Assembly: GCA_010093605.1 (NCBI GenBank)
Contig: MU004188.1
Coordinates: forward strand, 506,341 to 570,340
DNA: 64,000 nucleotides
Origin: Lophium mytilinum
Lineage: Eukaryota; Ascomycota; Dothideomycetes; Mytilinidiales; Mytilinidiaceae
Direction: 5' to 3'
Numbering within the stretch: position 1 is the first letter of the stretch; each line of letters begins with the position of its first letter. The notes under the pieces were generated by a model. That model made no database searches, was not told the origin of the DNA, and saw only the letters and a program-made list of their open reading frames with translations. Position numbers and translations under genes: made by a program. This document shows, one piece after another, positions 30,720-42,600 of this stretch.

Positions 30720-32489
30720 TCATGCGGCCTCCTGTTGTCGAGTTTCAGTCTCGCCTTCGGCTACCTTTCTCCTCAGGACCGCAACACCCTCCACATGACC
30801 GGTCTGGGGAAAGAAGTCGAAACCCCTTAGGCTCTCAATCTCGTAAACCCCACTACCCGGTCCAAACCCTCCATCAACACCCTTCATACCTCCTACTAGA
30901 ACACCAACATCCCTAGCTTGCGTGTGCACGTTGCAACTAACATATATCACCCTAGCAGGGCTGTACCTAAGTAGCTGCCGCAAGAAGCTTTCGTCGCAGC
31001 CCTTTCGAGGTGGATCGATTACCACAACGGTCTCATCCGCATTCGACTCAATGCTGGCAAATAGATTCGCAGCATCTGCTGCTATGAAGTTGGCTTGCGA
31101 CTCTGAAAGCCCGTTTAGGCGGGCGTTGGATCTAGCGGACTCGATCGAAGAGGGCGAGATATCGATACCGAGGGAGTGGGTGAAGAGGGAAGAAAGCGTG
31201 ATGGTGAATAAGCCGCTGCCCGAGTAGGCGTCGATGAGGTTTTTGATCTTGTGATTAGGTTGGTTCGGCGGTAGAATGTGATCTCGTATGTATGAAGTGA
31301 ACTTAGGAAGAATCGAGTTGTTGTTCTGGAAGAAAGCACCCGCCGGATTGACGAAGGCGAAATCGTCAATGTATTCTGTGGATTTCCCGTTTTGATCCGT
31401 GACGCATGTTTTTTCGTGGATGTAGTCTCCCCGATCCTCGATGACAGCCTCGGTCTTTTCGGCAGACTCCTTCGCTTCTTCTGCGTTGAACTCGCTCTTC
31501 GGTATTCGTTTGGTGTCTTCTCGAAGAAGGATTGTGGCTCCTTTCCTATATGTGTTAATTTGATCTGCAACACGTTTCCTCTCGCTCTTCATCCCTTTTC
31601 GCACGGCTTCGGTTCCAATAGGACAGTCTTCGATATCAATCGTTATCCTCGTGCCCTTTTTCATGAAGCCAATGGGAGGGACCTCCTTAAAAGCCCGCTT
31701 GATCCCATTTCTCCCATCACTCCGTCGTGCGTCCGGAGGCCCATCGAAATGAGGCGTCAACTTCGTCCGATACTCATACTGAAGAGGGGATCCTATGGTT
31801 TCTCCAACGGGAGGGACAAATCCAGGTGCGAGATTCGAAAATTGCTGATACGCCTTTTCCACGATGGTCTTCTTATGGGCCAGTTGGTATTGATATGGCA
31901 GCATCTGAAACTGGCAGCCAGAGCAAGACGCAAAATACGGACATTTGATGAGAGAGTCGTCTCGGTGAGGCGATGACTTCTCTACTTTAACAAGATCTGC
32001 AAGAGAATAGTGAAGGTTTGGAGTATGCTTGAAGATTTTTGCTTTGACGACATCACCCGGAGCCGTGAAAGGCACCACATAGACATGCTTAGAATCCGGC
32101 GATAGTGCAAGGCCATCTCCAGTAGATGAGATTTCTGCTACAGTAACCTCGACTTCTGATAACCGTTCTGGAAGAGATGATTCAACCTTTCCATTTTCGG
32201 CGTCAGTTGAAGAGTCTTCAAGGGTGTACTTCTTCAACAACGCCTGCACATCAGCTAAAAGTACCTCCTCGTTGGATCCTGTGGTTGTGAGGATATTTCC
32301 GGTCTTGTTCTTCTTGTTCTTGAAACGATAGGAACCCTTTTCCTCATCAGGAGCTCTCTTCTTAGAGCCATTGCTCTCCACAGGCCCAACCTCAGCAGCT
32401 GAAGAAGCCATACTGAAGTGTTTAATGGGAGTTCGTTGCCCGACCGTTAATAGGGTCCTGAAAGTGCGAGCAGCGGATGTTCGAAACAT
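30720..32489 (-). CDS. TRM2: tRNA (uracil-5-)-methyltransferase Trm2
   Basis: A single exon gives 589 residues, with no frame interruption. The first ~30 residues (MFRTSAARTFRTLLTVGQR) look like a mitochondrial presequence, and an internal Met follows (SMASSAAEV), so dual targeting is possible. A TRAM-like domain lies near residues 110-170 (VEVTVAEISSTGDGLAL..KHVYVVPFTAPGD). Next is the Cys cluster CPYFASCSGCQFQ, as in TrmA/RumA proteins. The methyltransferase domain has SAM motif LIDAYSGSGLF, ETVVVIDPPRKGC and VIYVSCNVHTQARD, whose Cys is the expected nucleophile. Trm2 makes m5U54 in the T-loop of tRNAs. It faces the uS5m gene across 183 bp. Confidence 0.94.
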   Translation of the reverse strand: MFRTSAARTFRTLLTVGQRTPIKHFSMASSAAEVGPVESNGSKKRAPDEEKGSYRFKNKKNKTGNILTTTGSNEEVLLADVQALLKKYTLEDSSTDAENGKVESSLPERLSEVEVTVAEISSTGDGLALSPDSKHVYVVPFTAPGDVVKAKIFKHTPNLHYSLADLVKVEKSSPHRDDSLIKCPYFASCSGCQFQMLPYQYQLAHKKTIVEKAYQQFSNLAPGFVPPVGETIGSPLQYEYRTKLTPHFDGPPDARRSDGRNGIKRAFKEVPPIGFMKKGTRITIDIEDCPIGTEAVRKGMKSERKRVADQINTYRKGATILLREDTKRIPKSEFNAEEAKESAEKTEAVIEDRGDYIHEKTCVTDQNGKSTEYIDDFAFVNPAGAFFQNNNSILPKFTSYIRDHILPPNQPNHKIKNLIDAYSGSGLFTITLSSLFTHSLGIDISPSSIESARSNARLNGLSESQANFIAADAANLFASIESNADETVVVIDPPRKGCDESFLRQLLRYSPARVIYVSCNVHTQARDVGVLVGGMKGVDGGFGPGSGVYEIESLRGFDFFPQTGHVEGVAVLRRKVAEGETETRQQEAA

Positions 32490-32672
32490 TCGAGTGTGTG
32501 TGTGGTCATCTGTACCAGAAAGCCGTTCACTGGATGAGGCTCAAAACCTTAATTTTTTCGCTACCCAGCTCTCCGTCCCGAACCTCATCGACCTCACCTC
32601 ACCCACTCCCACCGCCTACAACGCGCCAATCCGCCCTCATCAGGGCTCAATCGAGGTCATCCAGACGCCAAA
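32490..32672. promoter_or_regulatory. Short bidirectional promoter, TRM2 / uS5m
   Basis: 183 bases separate two divergent ATGs, and both products may act on tRNA or translation in mitochondria. No defined binding site was recognised. Confidence 0.5.
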
Positions 32673-34026
32673 ATGAGCGTCTGCCGGCCAGCAAGATGCC
32701 TCTTCGCGAAGTCCTCCGCCGCCGCCCTCCCTAAACCCGCGTCCTCCTCCCAATGCCGCACCTTCACCACCACCCCCTCGCGGCCCGCCCGCCGCCGCCC
32801 TCACTACCCCAGCGTCAAAGCCGCCGACATGACATATCTCAAGGAACAGGCCGCCACAAAACACCCCGACTACGCCGCCGTGGACGAAGCCCTCCTGGCA
32901 CAGAAATACACCCCCAGCCAACTCGCCGCCATCCGCGCCGCCGAAGCGGCCATTGACCCGCGCGACCTAACGCTGCAAGGCAAGAAACGCAACGACCCAT
33001 GGAAGCTCCCCTACGACGACGACCTGAGCCACGTCGACGGCGTGATTGACCACGCGGACAAGCTCCACGGCCCACCAGGCCGAAACAAGCGGGCGCGCGC
33101 ACGGGAAGCCAGCGAGGCGGAGCGGGAAGCCGCGCTGGGGCTCATCGTCAACGAGCAGCTGGCCAAGATGTACCCAGACGGACTCCCGGCGGACCCAACC
33201 CCCGAGGAGGAGTACCAGAGGGAGCAGGCGATCCACGCGGCGGTGCAGCAGGCGTACCTCGACCCGCGGACGAGCTTCTGGGCCGACGACGCGGCGGCGT
33301 GGAACTCGCTCGCGGACCCGCGGCACTCGGCCATCATGCAGGAGCTGCCGCGGATCGACAGCAAAGTGGTGCAAGCGACGGCGACGTTTGAGGGCCAGGA
33401 GGTCGTCGACGAGCGCCAGCAGCGGCTGCTGCATCAGCTGGGCTGGCCGCAGGACACGAATCTGCGGCAGAAGGGCTTCATTCACAAGGCGATTGTGCAG
33501 CATTTCGTCTCGAATTACACGCGGCTGGGCAAGATTGCGAGTTTCTACGTTTTGACGATTGCGGGGAACCAGAATGGGCTGCTGGGTGTCGGGGAGGGCA
33601 AGGCGGTGGATTCGGAGGAGGCGGTGGCGGCGTCGATCAGCAATGCGTATAAGAACATGAAGCCGATTCCGCGCTACGAGAACCGCACGATCTTTGGCGA
33701 TATTGAGAAGAAGCTTGGGGCTGTGCGGGTGCAGTTGCAAGCCAGACCGCCGGGTAAGTCACCCCCTTCTCTTCCTTCAAATCGACACTAACAAGTTTGT
33801 CATAGGATTCGGCGTCCGCACCAACCACCTCATTTTCGAAATTGCCCGTATGGCCGGCATCAAAGACCTCGCCGCGCGCGTGCCCCGCTCACGAAACAAA
33901 ATGAACGTCGTCAAAGCCACCTGGGAGGCTCTCACGGCCCAAAAGCTCCCCGAGGACATCGCACGCGCACGGGGAAAGAAACTCGTAGACGTCCGGAAAG
34001 TGTACTACGGTGGATCGATAGGCTAG
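32673..34026 (+). CDS. MRPS5: Mitochondrial small-subunit ribosomal protein uS5m
   Basis: Two exons (32673-33753 and 33806-34026; 52-nt intron, ACTAAC branch) give 433 residues. The start [20 protein letters not shown], rich in Arg, Ser and Ala, is a mitochondrial presequence. A fungal-type charged N-terminal region follows ([36 protein letters not shown]). The S5 fold is at the C-terminal half: [50 protein letters not shown], then after the intron [25 protein letters not shown] and [11 protein letters not shown]. The protein sits at the mRNA entry and decoding side of the mitoribosome. The coding DNA is strikingly GC-rich compared with neighbours. Confidence 0.92.
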
Positions 34027-34253
34027 ACATGTGCGAAACTTGTACTATATCGCGCTTCAGGAGACACGGAAGCATGTAGCATATCCGCATCATAGGCGCA
34101 TAGCAGTGTACCAATTGGATCTGTAGATATTTCCACCCCAACCTGACTTTTGTAAACCGCCTGACTCCAATCGTTTTCCATCCGCATGCTGCCGTCCGGG
34201 TATCATATCAAAGACGCCAAAAACACCCAACCCAACACAAGCACCCGTCACAC

Positions 34254-34634
34254 TTATTCCCCCTGGCCCCCCTCCTGCCCATACATCTGCTGCTGCAGCA
34301 CAATCGAATACACACTCGCATTCAGCAGCGTAAAGACCAGACTCGTCTTCCGCTCCAGCCCCCGCAGCGCTTGCAAGATCTCTGTCGAGGGGGTGGTTGA
34401 GAGCTCTGCTAGGAGCGTTGACATCTAGCCCGCACCTGGTATTAGCCGCTTGCTCTCAAATCTCTGTAGGGGGGATAGGTTGTGTAGGCAAGGGCGTACA
34501 TTATTTAAGTTCCCAACCAACCGCGCATACTCATCCAGCACTTCCTGCTCGAGCGGCGTGAGGGTCTCGGTGGCGGCGGGGGTACCGCCGGCGGCGGAGG
34601 TGGAGGAGGTGAGGTGGGTGGGAGAGGTCGACAT
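34254..34634 (-). CDS. DAD3: DASH complex subunit Dad3
   Basis: Two exons (34634-34500 and 34424-34254) give 101 residues. After a Ser/Thr/Ala-rich start, the Dad3 core is unmistakable: TPLEQEVLDEYARLVGNLNN, spliced to MSTLLAELSTTPSTEILQALRGLERKTSLVFTLLNASVYSIVLQQQ. Dad3 is a small coiled-coil subunit of the ten-protein DASH/Dam1 ring that couples kinetochores to microtubule plus ends. A longer open frame runs upstream on this strand to about 34973 but lacks family similarity and is taken as 5' flank. It ends 227 bp from the uS5m stop (convergent). Confidence 0.92.
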
Positions 34635-35821
34635 TGTGGGGTTTGTATAATAGTCTGGACTGGTGGAGGTGGTTCGGTACAGCGGTTTGCCGTTGATTTG
34701 TAGCGGAGAGGGGAGCTGGACGGCGAGGCGGAGCTTTGGGAAAAAACGAGCAATTGAGAGCTCAATTTGCGGTTTATGAGTAATCTTAAACAGTTGAGTA
34801 GGTTTCGCGAGAAGACGTTGTATTCGTATATTCACACAGAAGAATCGTGGGGGTGTTGAAGCTAAACACCCGGAACGCGACTTCGTGACTTTGTGTCTTG
34901 GCGTGTATCTTGGCATTATTTTGAGAACGACAACCCGTAAATACAATATGGGTCTCGTGTTCGACGCTTTCAACCATTCATCGCGTTGACTGTTGTCAAT
35001 CGGGTAAATCTTGTATTTTGACAGCTCGGCAGGCGATGCTCATCGGCCGTCCCAGGAAGAAGCACGTGACACGACCCGATGCCCTCCCAGAATCACTCCA
35101 AAACACGGAATTGACACTACCACCTGAAAAGGTTAAGGCCACGGTAATGACGACCGCAAAGCTACAGCAACGACTCAACAAATCACACTCATCACCTCAC
35201 CAGACACTCCCCAGGACACAGCAGCGAATAGTAAAAAACCGCTTTAAATCCGCTACTTCCGCACTTTATACTATCAGAGAGCACCCGCAAAAGGAAGCCC
35301 GCTACTCCCCACCCCCAGCACTGAATAACGCCTGAAGATATCCACAAGTAAATGAAAAGGAGCGCACCGCAAAAGAAGCAAAAGCAGCAAAAGCGTACCT
35401 AGGATTGCGAAGGTTTTAGCGCCACGATGCCGAAACCTCCGAATGAGGAATACCGCTCTCCTCCTCGTGGAAATGATTAACAAAATGCCGATTCGATGGA
35501 GAGAGAGGGAGAGGGAACGAGAGAGCAATCAGTAAGAAGTCCCCATGCCGTCGAAAACGATGCCTCCAAAAAAGAGGATGACAAGGATTGAAAGACGAGA
35601 TGCACAAAACAAGTTCCGCCGTGCACCGCCTGCCTGACCTGTTCTACAAAGGAGTGAGTTTCAAGGAAAAGCCAACACGCTAATGGCTCCTGAAAAGTCT
35701 CGGGGCATGACATGATACGCCCAAGTGGAGCCGCGGAATGAAAGATATGAAAGGTATGACACAATTCTTTTTCTGCTCGAACCTCCCCAACCACCTCTTG
35801 CGCGTGCTCAACCGCCTACGC
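34635..35821. other. Intergenic region between DAD3 start and kinase 3' end
   Basis: 1.2 kb including the DAD3 promoter and the 3' flank of the kinase. Frames such as 35018-35335 start at TTG and have no domain. Nothing else is supported. Confidence 0.55.
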
Positions 35822-37980
35822 CTACCTCCCGTTACTCTGCCCGTACGAGTCATCTTGCTGGAGCTGTTGCTGGTTGTGATCGTCGCCGTCGTGGTGTAAT
35901 GTCACGCTGTTGAAGTCTTCAAACGGATCTGCGATCTCGGCTCCTGGCGTCGAGAGACCGGAGTCTAATGGTACACCCTTTGCTCTCGCTGCGCTGATGT
36001 CTACGCTCTGGCTCTCTTTCACGTTGCGGAAGTTGACGGTATCAATGCCGCGTCCTTGATGCGGAATCATGGGGGGCTTTGTGTGTCGTAGTAATGCCCA
36101 CTGCGTTGTGCGGAAGAAAGGGTGGGTTTTCACATCGGAGGCGCCCGCACGAGATCCGAGGCGGCGAAGCTCATCTTTTATCAAGAGTTTGCGGACGAGG
36201 GATTTGCATAGACTATGAAATGTTAGCTCGAGTTTGGCTCCTGGTTCGACGCGCGTAGGTAGACTTACTTCGAGACAGACGGAGCTCCAGAGCCTTCTGG
36301 AAAAGGCACGTCGTCTCGGAGGATATTCGCAAACGTAGCATTTCGATTTTTGCCTTTGAATGGCGTCGTTCCATACAGCATTTCGTAGACCAATATACCC
36401 AGCGTCCACCAATCCACCGCACTCGTGTGTCCACAACCCTTAATGACCTCCGGCGCGATGTATTCCTCTGTTCCCACAAACGAGTTCGTCCTAAAGTTCG
36501 CTATACACGACTTCGTATCGATCGTAGGTAAATTGCTAGATGAAGTCCCGTTTCGCCCGTTGACAATCATTGTGGGCCTTCCTCCTGGATCTGACTGTTT
36601 CGAAAGATCGAAATCTGACAACATGATGTGACCGGATTGATGCAAGAGAATGTCTGGAATAATTAGATATAAACGCATAGAACGGTATGAGGGTGCTCAC
36701 TCTCAGGCTTCAAATCACGGTAAATGAAACCCATGAGATGAAGATATTCCAGGGCAGCCGTGACCTCAGCAGCATAGAACCTCGCAGCATCTTCGTCCAC
36801 GCACTTATTCGGTCGAGTTTGAAGAGCTGAATTTGTTAGCATAGAACTATTCTGTCTCTTGGAGAGGTATACCTCTAAAAAATTCTCCTCCGCTACAGTA
36901 TTCCATGCACAGGTACAGGTGGTCCTCGGATTGGAAGGAGTGATATAGAGTAACGATGAACGGGTGATTGCTAGTTGCAAGAATCTCTTGCTCTGCAAGG
37001 GCACGCTTGATCTTGTTCCGCTTGATCATTTCCTTCTTGCTTAGAACTATGAATAATTAGCATAGGAGGCTTTATTGGAAACCAGGGATCTTACCTTTCA
37101 TAGCGTATAATCTGCTAGACTTCTTCTCTCGAACAAGATAGACCTTTCCAACATCTCCCTTGCCAATCAACTTGATCTTATCAAAACTGGCGGGCCCGAC
37201 CTCCACATTCCGCACCTTTATCGAGTTCGAGCTGTAAGTTCTCCTAAAAGCCACGGCATTTCTGATCTGTCCGGGCGAGGGGATGCCACCCTGAGGGACG
37301 ACTGGCATGAGGTGTCCTTGGTCCGTCGCGGTCTCTACCATGCTCAATGTGGACGAATTGGCATGTTGTACCAGAGGCTCCTTCCCGAGTTCTGCAGTCT
37401 GCGGCCGGCCATCGTTTTTGCTGCTACTGAACAGGCCTTGAGCGTTTGGGGCAGAGGCCACGCGACGCAGTTTCCGGGCGAGTTCTTCCTTGCCGGCTGT
37501 TGTGGCTTGGTCGTTGGCTCCACTATTCCCATCGGCCTTGGTAGTGGTAATCCGCGGGGTGTCGGGAGGAGATGGGGGCACGCTGCCCTCATTGTGATGG
37601 CGCAGGGGTGGCGGCCCCTGGTGGATGAAGTAGGGGTTCGAATGAGCGGTGGGCGACAGGCCCTCGTCGAGGGGATTGCCTTCGCTGGCTACAGTGTTGG
37701 TTCGATTCCGATTGATGTGTGGCAAGAATCTCGACTGGCGGAACGACTTGGACTCCGACTTGCTGGGTGTACCAACGCCATCGTCGGATTGCTTCCGCTC
37801 CTTGCTGTCATTGTTGCCCAGGCTGTTTATGCGGAAGAAGTTTTTAATTTTCTGCGAGACTTGGCTGTTGGAGCCATTGACGGCCTTGTTGGAGGAAGAT
37901 AAAGGGAGGCCGGAGAAGGAGCGCTGTTTTTCGGGCGGCAGCGTCGAGTGCCCCGAGGCGGAGCTGAAGAGTTGTGTCAT
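35822..37980 (-). CDS. nrc-2: AGC protein kinase of the NRC-2/Fpk1-Kin82 type
   Basis: Five exons (37980-37095, 37046-36873, 36826-36701, 36653-36269, 36212-35822) give 653 residues. The first ~260 residues are a disordered Ser/Pro-rich regulatory region. The catalytic domain begins [23 protein letters not shown] with Lys295 in YAMK, then [11 protein letters not shown], the catalytic loop YRDLKPEN (Asp391), DFD in place of DFG (Asp409), and activation segment [13 protein letters not shown]. An insertion after DFDLSKQ is typical of this subfamily (phototropin-like AGC kinases). In yeast Fpk1/Fpk2 phosphorylate lipid flippases of the Dnf class; in Neurospora nrc-2 controls conidiation. C-terminal [21 protein letters not shown] fits the family. 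Confidence 0.93.
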
Positions 37981-39651
37981 GGAGGCAGGCTACGGGGTGC
38001 GGTGCATACGAGGAGCGGCTCAGATCGAGGGCTCGCGGATAGTAGTGAGCAGGTGGTGGTGATTGATGATCAGGCTGGTGGTTAGGAGCCCTGGTCAGAT
38101 CGCCATGTCCCCCGTCTCGGTGGCTTTGCAAGGCCTCGTCAGCTGGAGGCAGGGCGGTAGGGCGAGGATTCCGAGGTGGTGGAGAGGGAAGAGCAGGAAG
38201 AATGGCGGGTGGGAGTCCAAGTATGTCACGGCGCTCAGGTCAGGAATGCCGAGCGGTGGTGATTGCTGAGCAACGGCAAGAGTACACGGCCTTTGCAACT
38301 TGGTTGGTGGGGAACACACCGTCCCGCGACTGGCTGTAGCGTCGAGGACTCAGCGCCGCAGAGTGACAGTGACATTCACAGTGACATGTAGCAGCTAATT
38401 ATCGCGATGCCACATTTCTGCTGCGCGCCTGCAGAGCCCTTTTTTGGCCCAGCAGGCTCTTTCGCCGCCCAGCGCAGCCCCTCACGCGGCGAACCTGACC
38501 TGCCTGAAGTGAATAGCAGCTGGCCGTGGCCTCTGCTGCGCCTCGCAAAAGCATCCCACGCCCTGATGAGCGGAATAGCTAATCCGCTGATTTCCAATCA
38601 GCTACTCAGAACCTCCGGGCACGCAATTGAGTACAACAATAATCCACACCCCTATGCTGATGTGCATTTGTTCCTCAAAACTTCCCAACTAGGGGCGAAG
38701 ACGACGCAGGCAACGCGAGCGCTCTGGACTCTGTCTTCGCTTGAAACCCCCCTCTGCATCTTGTACCATGAGTTCGAGACCTGCGGATTGTCCTACTAAC
38801 TACAGTAGCGAGCTCTCAGCTGCGGAAGCACGATACCTATCTCGCCTTAGCACCGTGAAGCTTCATTGCCGGATCTTGGCGGCCTGTTACGTGCTCGCTC
38901 CACGATCGACGCATGGTTAGAGACGTTAGACGTTGCTTGGTTCACTCCAGCATCACGACAACATCACGGCATGAGGACCTCAGTTTAATACATATTTGAT
39001 CTTCCCATTGAATCTGGTACCTAGGCACATGACCGCTGAGAAGGAATCATAGAAGAGAAAAGCTCTGAAAGTTTGGAAGTATGGTTTTCTGGGGTTTAAA
39101 GGGTGAACAGAGCTGGGGACTGTGTGATGGGGGTGATGGGGTTGGGAAGTAGAATTAGTGAGGTGTGTAAGCAGTGTGAAACCATAAGCAAGGCTCCATG
39201 ACGAAACCTATCGCGGAGGGAAGACAATCCAGAATGTCCATCACAGAAGAGGACGGTCGTTCCGAGTGTCCGCCGCCGATAGCATGACCATTGAAATATC
39301 CATCGCAGAAGAGGATAGTCACTCCAAAAGGTCGTTGCAAAGAGAAGGTCCGTCAAATAAGATATACTGGAGCAGAACATGATATCCGATCATGTAGAGA
39401 GTCGTCCGAAGACAGAATAGTTGTTGTTCCGTGAAACAGAATAGCCGTGGTGTCGATCAAACTTCTTACCATTCCAACCGGAACGGGTATGCAGAATGAC
39501 TTGTACGCCGCAGTGCCAAAAGAAAATGTCCAGGTGAAAGGGCTATGCCAGCATCCAAAGGCGCGTCGTCGACGTGGAGACGAAAAGGTTGCGAGAAGCG
39601 ATGTGAGAGAAGACTTTTGTTCCGCAATCAATCATCCCATGCCGTTGATGC
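37981..39651. other. Long leader/promoter of the kinase and 3' flank of the next gene
   Basis: 1.7 kb with no recognisable gene. A frame at 38407-38799 lacks domains. A short direct repeat lies at 39237-39330. Kinases of this type often have long upstream regions. Confidence 0.5.
39237..39330. repeat. Imperfect 62-bp-spaced direct repeat
   Basis: tccatcacagaagagga at 39237 and tccatcgcagaagagga at 39299, each followed by a similar tract (cggtcgttcc / tagtcactcc). About 30 bp are shared. Probably a small local duplication in the 3' flank. Confidence 0.6.
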
Positions 39652-42600
39652 TTAGTCCGAGAGAGGGTTAGCCTTCTTGTACTGGTCGATCTCCTTAGCC
39701 TCCTTGGCCTTGATCTGGCTGAAGCGGTTGCGCCAGTCCTCGCGCCACTTGGCCTTCTCCCCCTTGGTATCCTGCTGCTTGTGGGATCGGACACGGTTCA
39801 AGGCGTTCTCAAGACCGGCCTTAGCAGGGGACTTGGATGGAGAGGAAGTGTTCTTCTGCTTGGAAGACTTGTTGGAAGAGGACCTGAAGCAAAAGGCCTC
39901 AGCGCTGTCATCGTCGGCACCCGTGATCGTAATCGGCTCAATCATATCAGCCAGCTCGTCCATAGCTCCGTCGAGGCCAGAAACACGCTGCTCCTTGCTA
40001 CGACCAGCACCAATAGTGCCAGCGGGGTTGTTACCGGAGGATCGCGGAACGTAATCGTGGTGGCCTGGGTAGACGCGCTGATGACCAGTGGAGGTGCCTT
40101 TGCTGGACGAGCCCGTCTGAATTCCACGTGGAAGCGAGCGATGATTCGTGTTCTCAGCTGGAGAGCGCTGCAGCGCCGTCAAGGTGCCATTGCTGTAGTG
40201 CGATTCGGTGAGCGATCCACTGCCGTTTGTCATAGGCGACAGTCCGAGACGAGCCTCGCGCTCTGATTCACGCCGATGCATCTTCTGGAGTTCGATGACG
40301 TTCTGGCAGAACGCAGGGGAGGTATTGCCACCCGGGGACTTCTCTGCCGCCTTCTGAAGCTCAGTGACCTGGTTGACGAACGCAATGGTACGGTTGTTCA
40401 AAGGCTGATTATCCTCCCAGATGTTCTTGCTAGGGCTGAACAGGGCGCTCGGTGGACCCATGCGAGCATTCTCCTGCGAACGAGCATTCTGGTCAAACTG
40501 TTGTTGAGAAGGGAAAGACAAGCTTACGGCTGAGTCGTGCAGGGTCAAGGCACTGTCAGTGTTCTCTTTTGCCGAGTGCTTGGAGCCCTGAGTATTGCTG
40601 TCTGTATTGCGCACTGCCATTCCGCGAAGGAAAACGACTGGCTCCCGGAGAATCTGGTTAAGGCCTTCTGAGTAGCCCTGGATGACTTCCAGAACGTCTG
40701 GAAGACCTTTGTGCTTGAGACCAGCCTGGTAGCCCTCCTGATAGGTAGTCAGGACGTGCTTTCCGCGCTTCGACTTGATTGGGGTGGTCCATTCAACAGG
40801 AGCGCTGAGTTGACCGGAGACCGTGACCTTGGAGCGACGACCAGACGCATTGGGAGTGCTCATATAGCTCGGAGCCTGCGAGCCAGCATTTGAAGCCTGC
40901 AGCATGAGGTCTTGGTTGAAGGAGGACATACGATTAGTCAGGGGAGAGACCTGGATGGAGAGAACTGAGCGCGGCTTTTCTCCTCGGCTGCCAGCACCGC
41001 TGTTCCATGGGCTGTTGGGCCAGTTCTTCTCAGGAGTGGTCGGTCCAGTGTTCTGCGTCAAGGCAACCTGCAAGTTCTCCGTGGACTGGAGTGGCGCCAC
41101 CCTAGTAGAGGAGTGCTCGTGCGTGTTGGTGGGGAAGAAATCCGCAGTGGAAATGCTCGAGACGCTGTTATTGTGTCGGACAGTGAGCTGGGAGTTGTTG
41201 CCAGTGGTTCCTGATTTCTCGGGGGAATCTTTGTTCTCAAACAGCCAGGCGTGCTTGGACGAAACACCCTCATGCGGGGTTGGCGACGGAATCGGCGAAG
41301 GAGTGGGCGGGATGAATGGCGTATGCATTCCGTTGTTGCCGGCCTGATTGTTGCCCTTTGGCTCGTAAGTCGGGCTCGTCGGATCGAGGCTGGAGCCCTG
41401 AGTGACAGGGTGCTTGAAGCCATCGCGAGGAGCTTTGATCTCGACAGCATGGGATCGACGAGTAGCGGAATTGGGCATGTTCGGGGACTGACCCACAGTC
41501 TCTTGCATCTGAATCGCGTTGTTGGTCGCATCGTTGTTGATGGGCAGAGCAGCGCCATGAACAGGATACGGGATCATGTCGGAAGACATGCCTGGCGCGA
41601 TGTAGCCGTTGGGGAAGAGCATAGCTGCGGAGTCGTACATGCCGTTCTGCGACGCACCCATGGGGTTGACGGGAAGCGCGATCTGCGAGTGAGTCGGATG
41701 GGCCGGCTGCTGATACTGCTGGTTCTGTGGCTTGAAGCCGCGGCGGGTGTTGGGGCTCGTAGCAGACATCGGCTTGGCCTCGTAAGCCTTGATCTGTCGC
41801 CGGAGTTGGTCGATCTCGGTGACCAGCGCCTTCTTCCGAAGGACCAAGTTGCTGTTCCACTCCTCGGTGTGCACATCCCTCTCGAGAACCTGGGTCTGTT
41901 CCAAGAAGCGGTGCTCAGCTTGCAGGGTCGTCATCTCCTTCTTGAGACGCGGGAGCTCGAGGAGCGAGTCGGGCTGGGAGGCCATAACGAGATTGGTGGA
42001 GGAGCCGTTGCGGCTGCCGGGCATGGCGTAGGCGGGGACGGTAAGATGGTTAGTGTTGCCACCGTGGTTAACGTTGCCGCCGTGGTTGACGTTGCCGCCG
42101 TTGTTGACGTTGCCACCGTGGTTGACAGTACCGTTAGCAGGAGCCATGGCTGGATAGATCCAATTGCTCGCGGTTCGAAGTGCTGAGTTGAACGTGTCGA
42201 AGGCGGCCAGGGGGATGTACTGGTCGTTAGTGTAAACGCAGGGCTGGCCGAACGAGTCGTAGGCAAACGCGTTGGGGAAGGGGAGGCCCTTCAGGAAGTC
42301 GGTCGCAGGCTGTGCCGGGAAGGTGAGCGGGGGAGAGTACTGCTGAGTTGAGCTCTGCCCTTTGAAGCTGCCGTACGGGTAGCGCGGTCCGCCGAGCGGA
42401 GGAAGGTCACTGGGAACGATGCGTCCGCCAGCCGTGACGCGAAGACCGGGCGGGCTGCCGTGCTCCTTGAGGAGTGCCTCTGCTTTGCCGCGCTTGACTG
42501 AGGGTGAAGGCGAGGGCTTCTTCCCTGCGGTGCTGTTGGCGATGGCAGCAGGCTTGCTTGTGGTTGACAGGTGCGTGCTGTTGCCGTCGGAGCGACTGCC

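Noticed and set aside
33011-33740. Frames antisense and +1 to uS5m
   Set aside because: Arise from its high GC content; the S5 domain is clear in the annotated frame.
35018-35335. 105-codon plus-strand frame upstream of DAD3
   Set aside because: Starts at TTG, no domain, lies in a promoter-like region.
41251-42186. 311-codon plus-strand frame
   Set aside because: Antisense of the 1072-aa protein; Val/Ala/Arg-rich with no motif.
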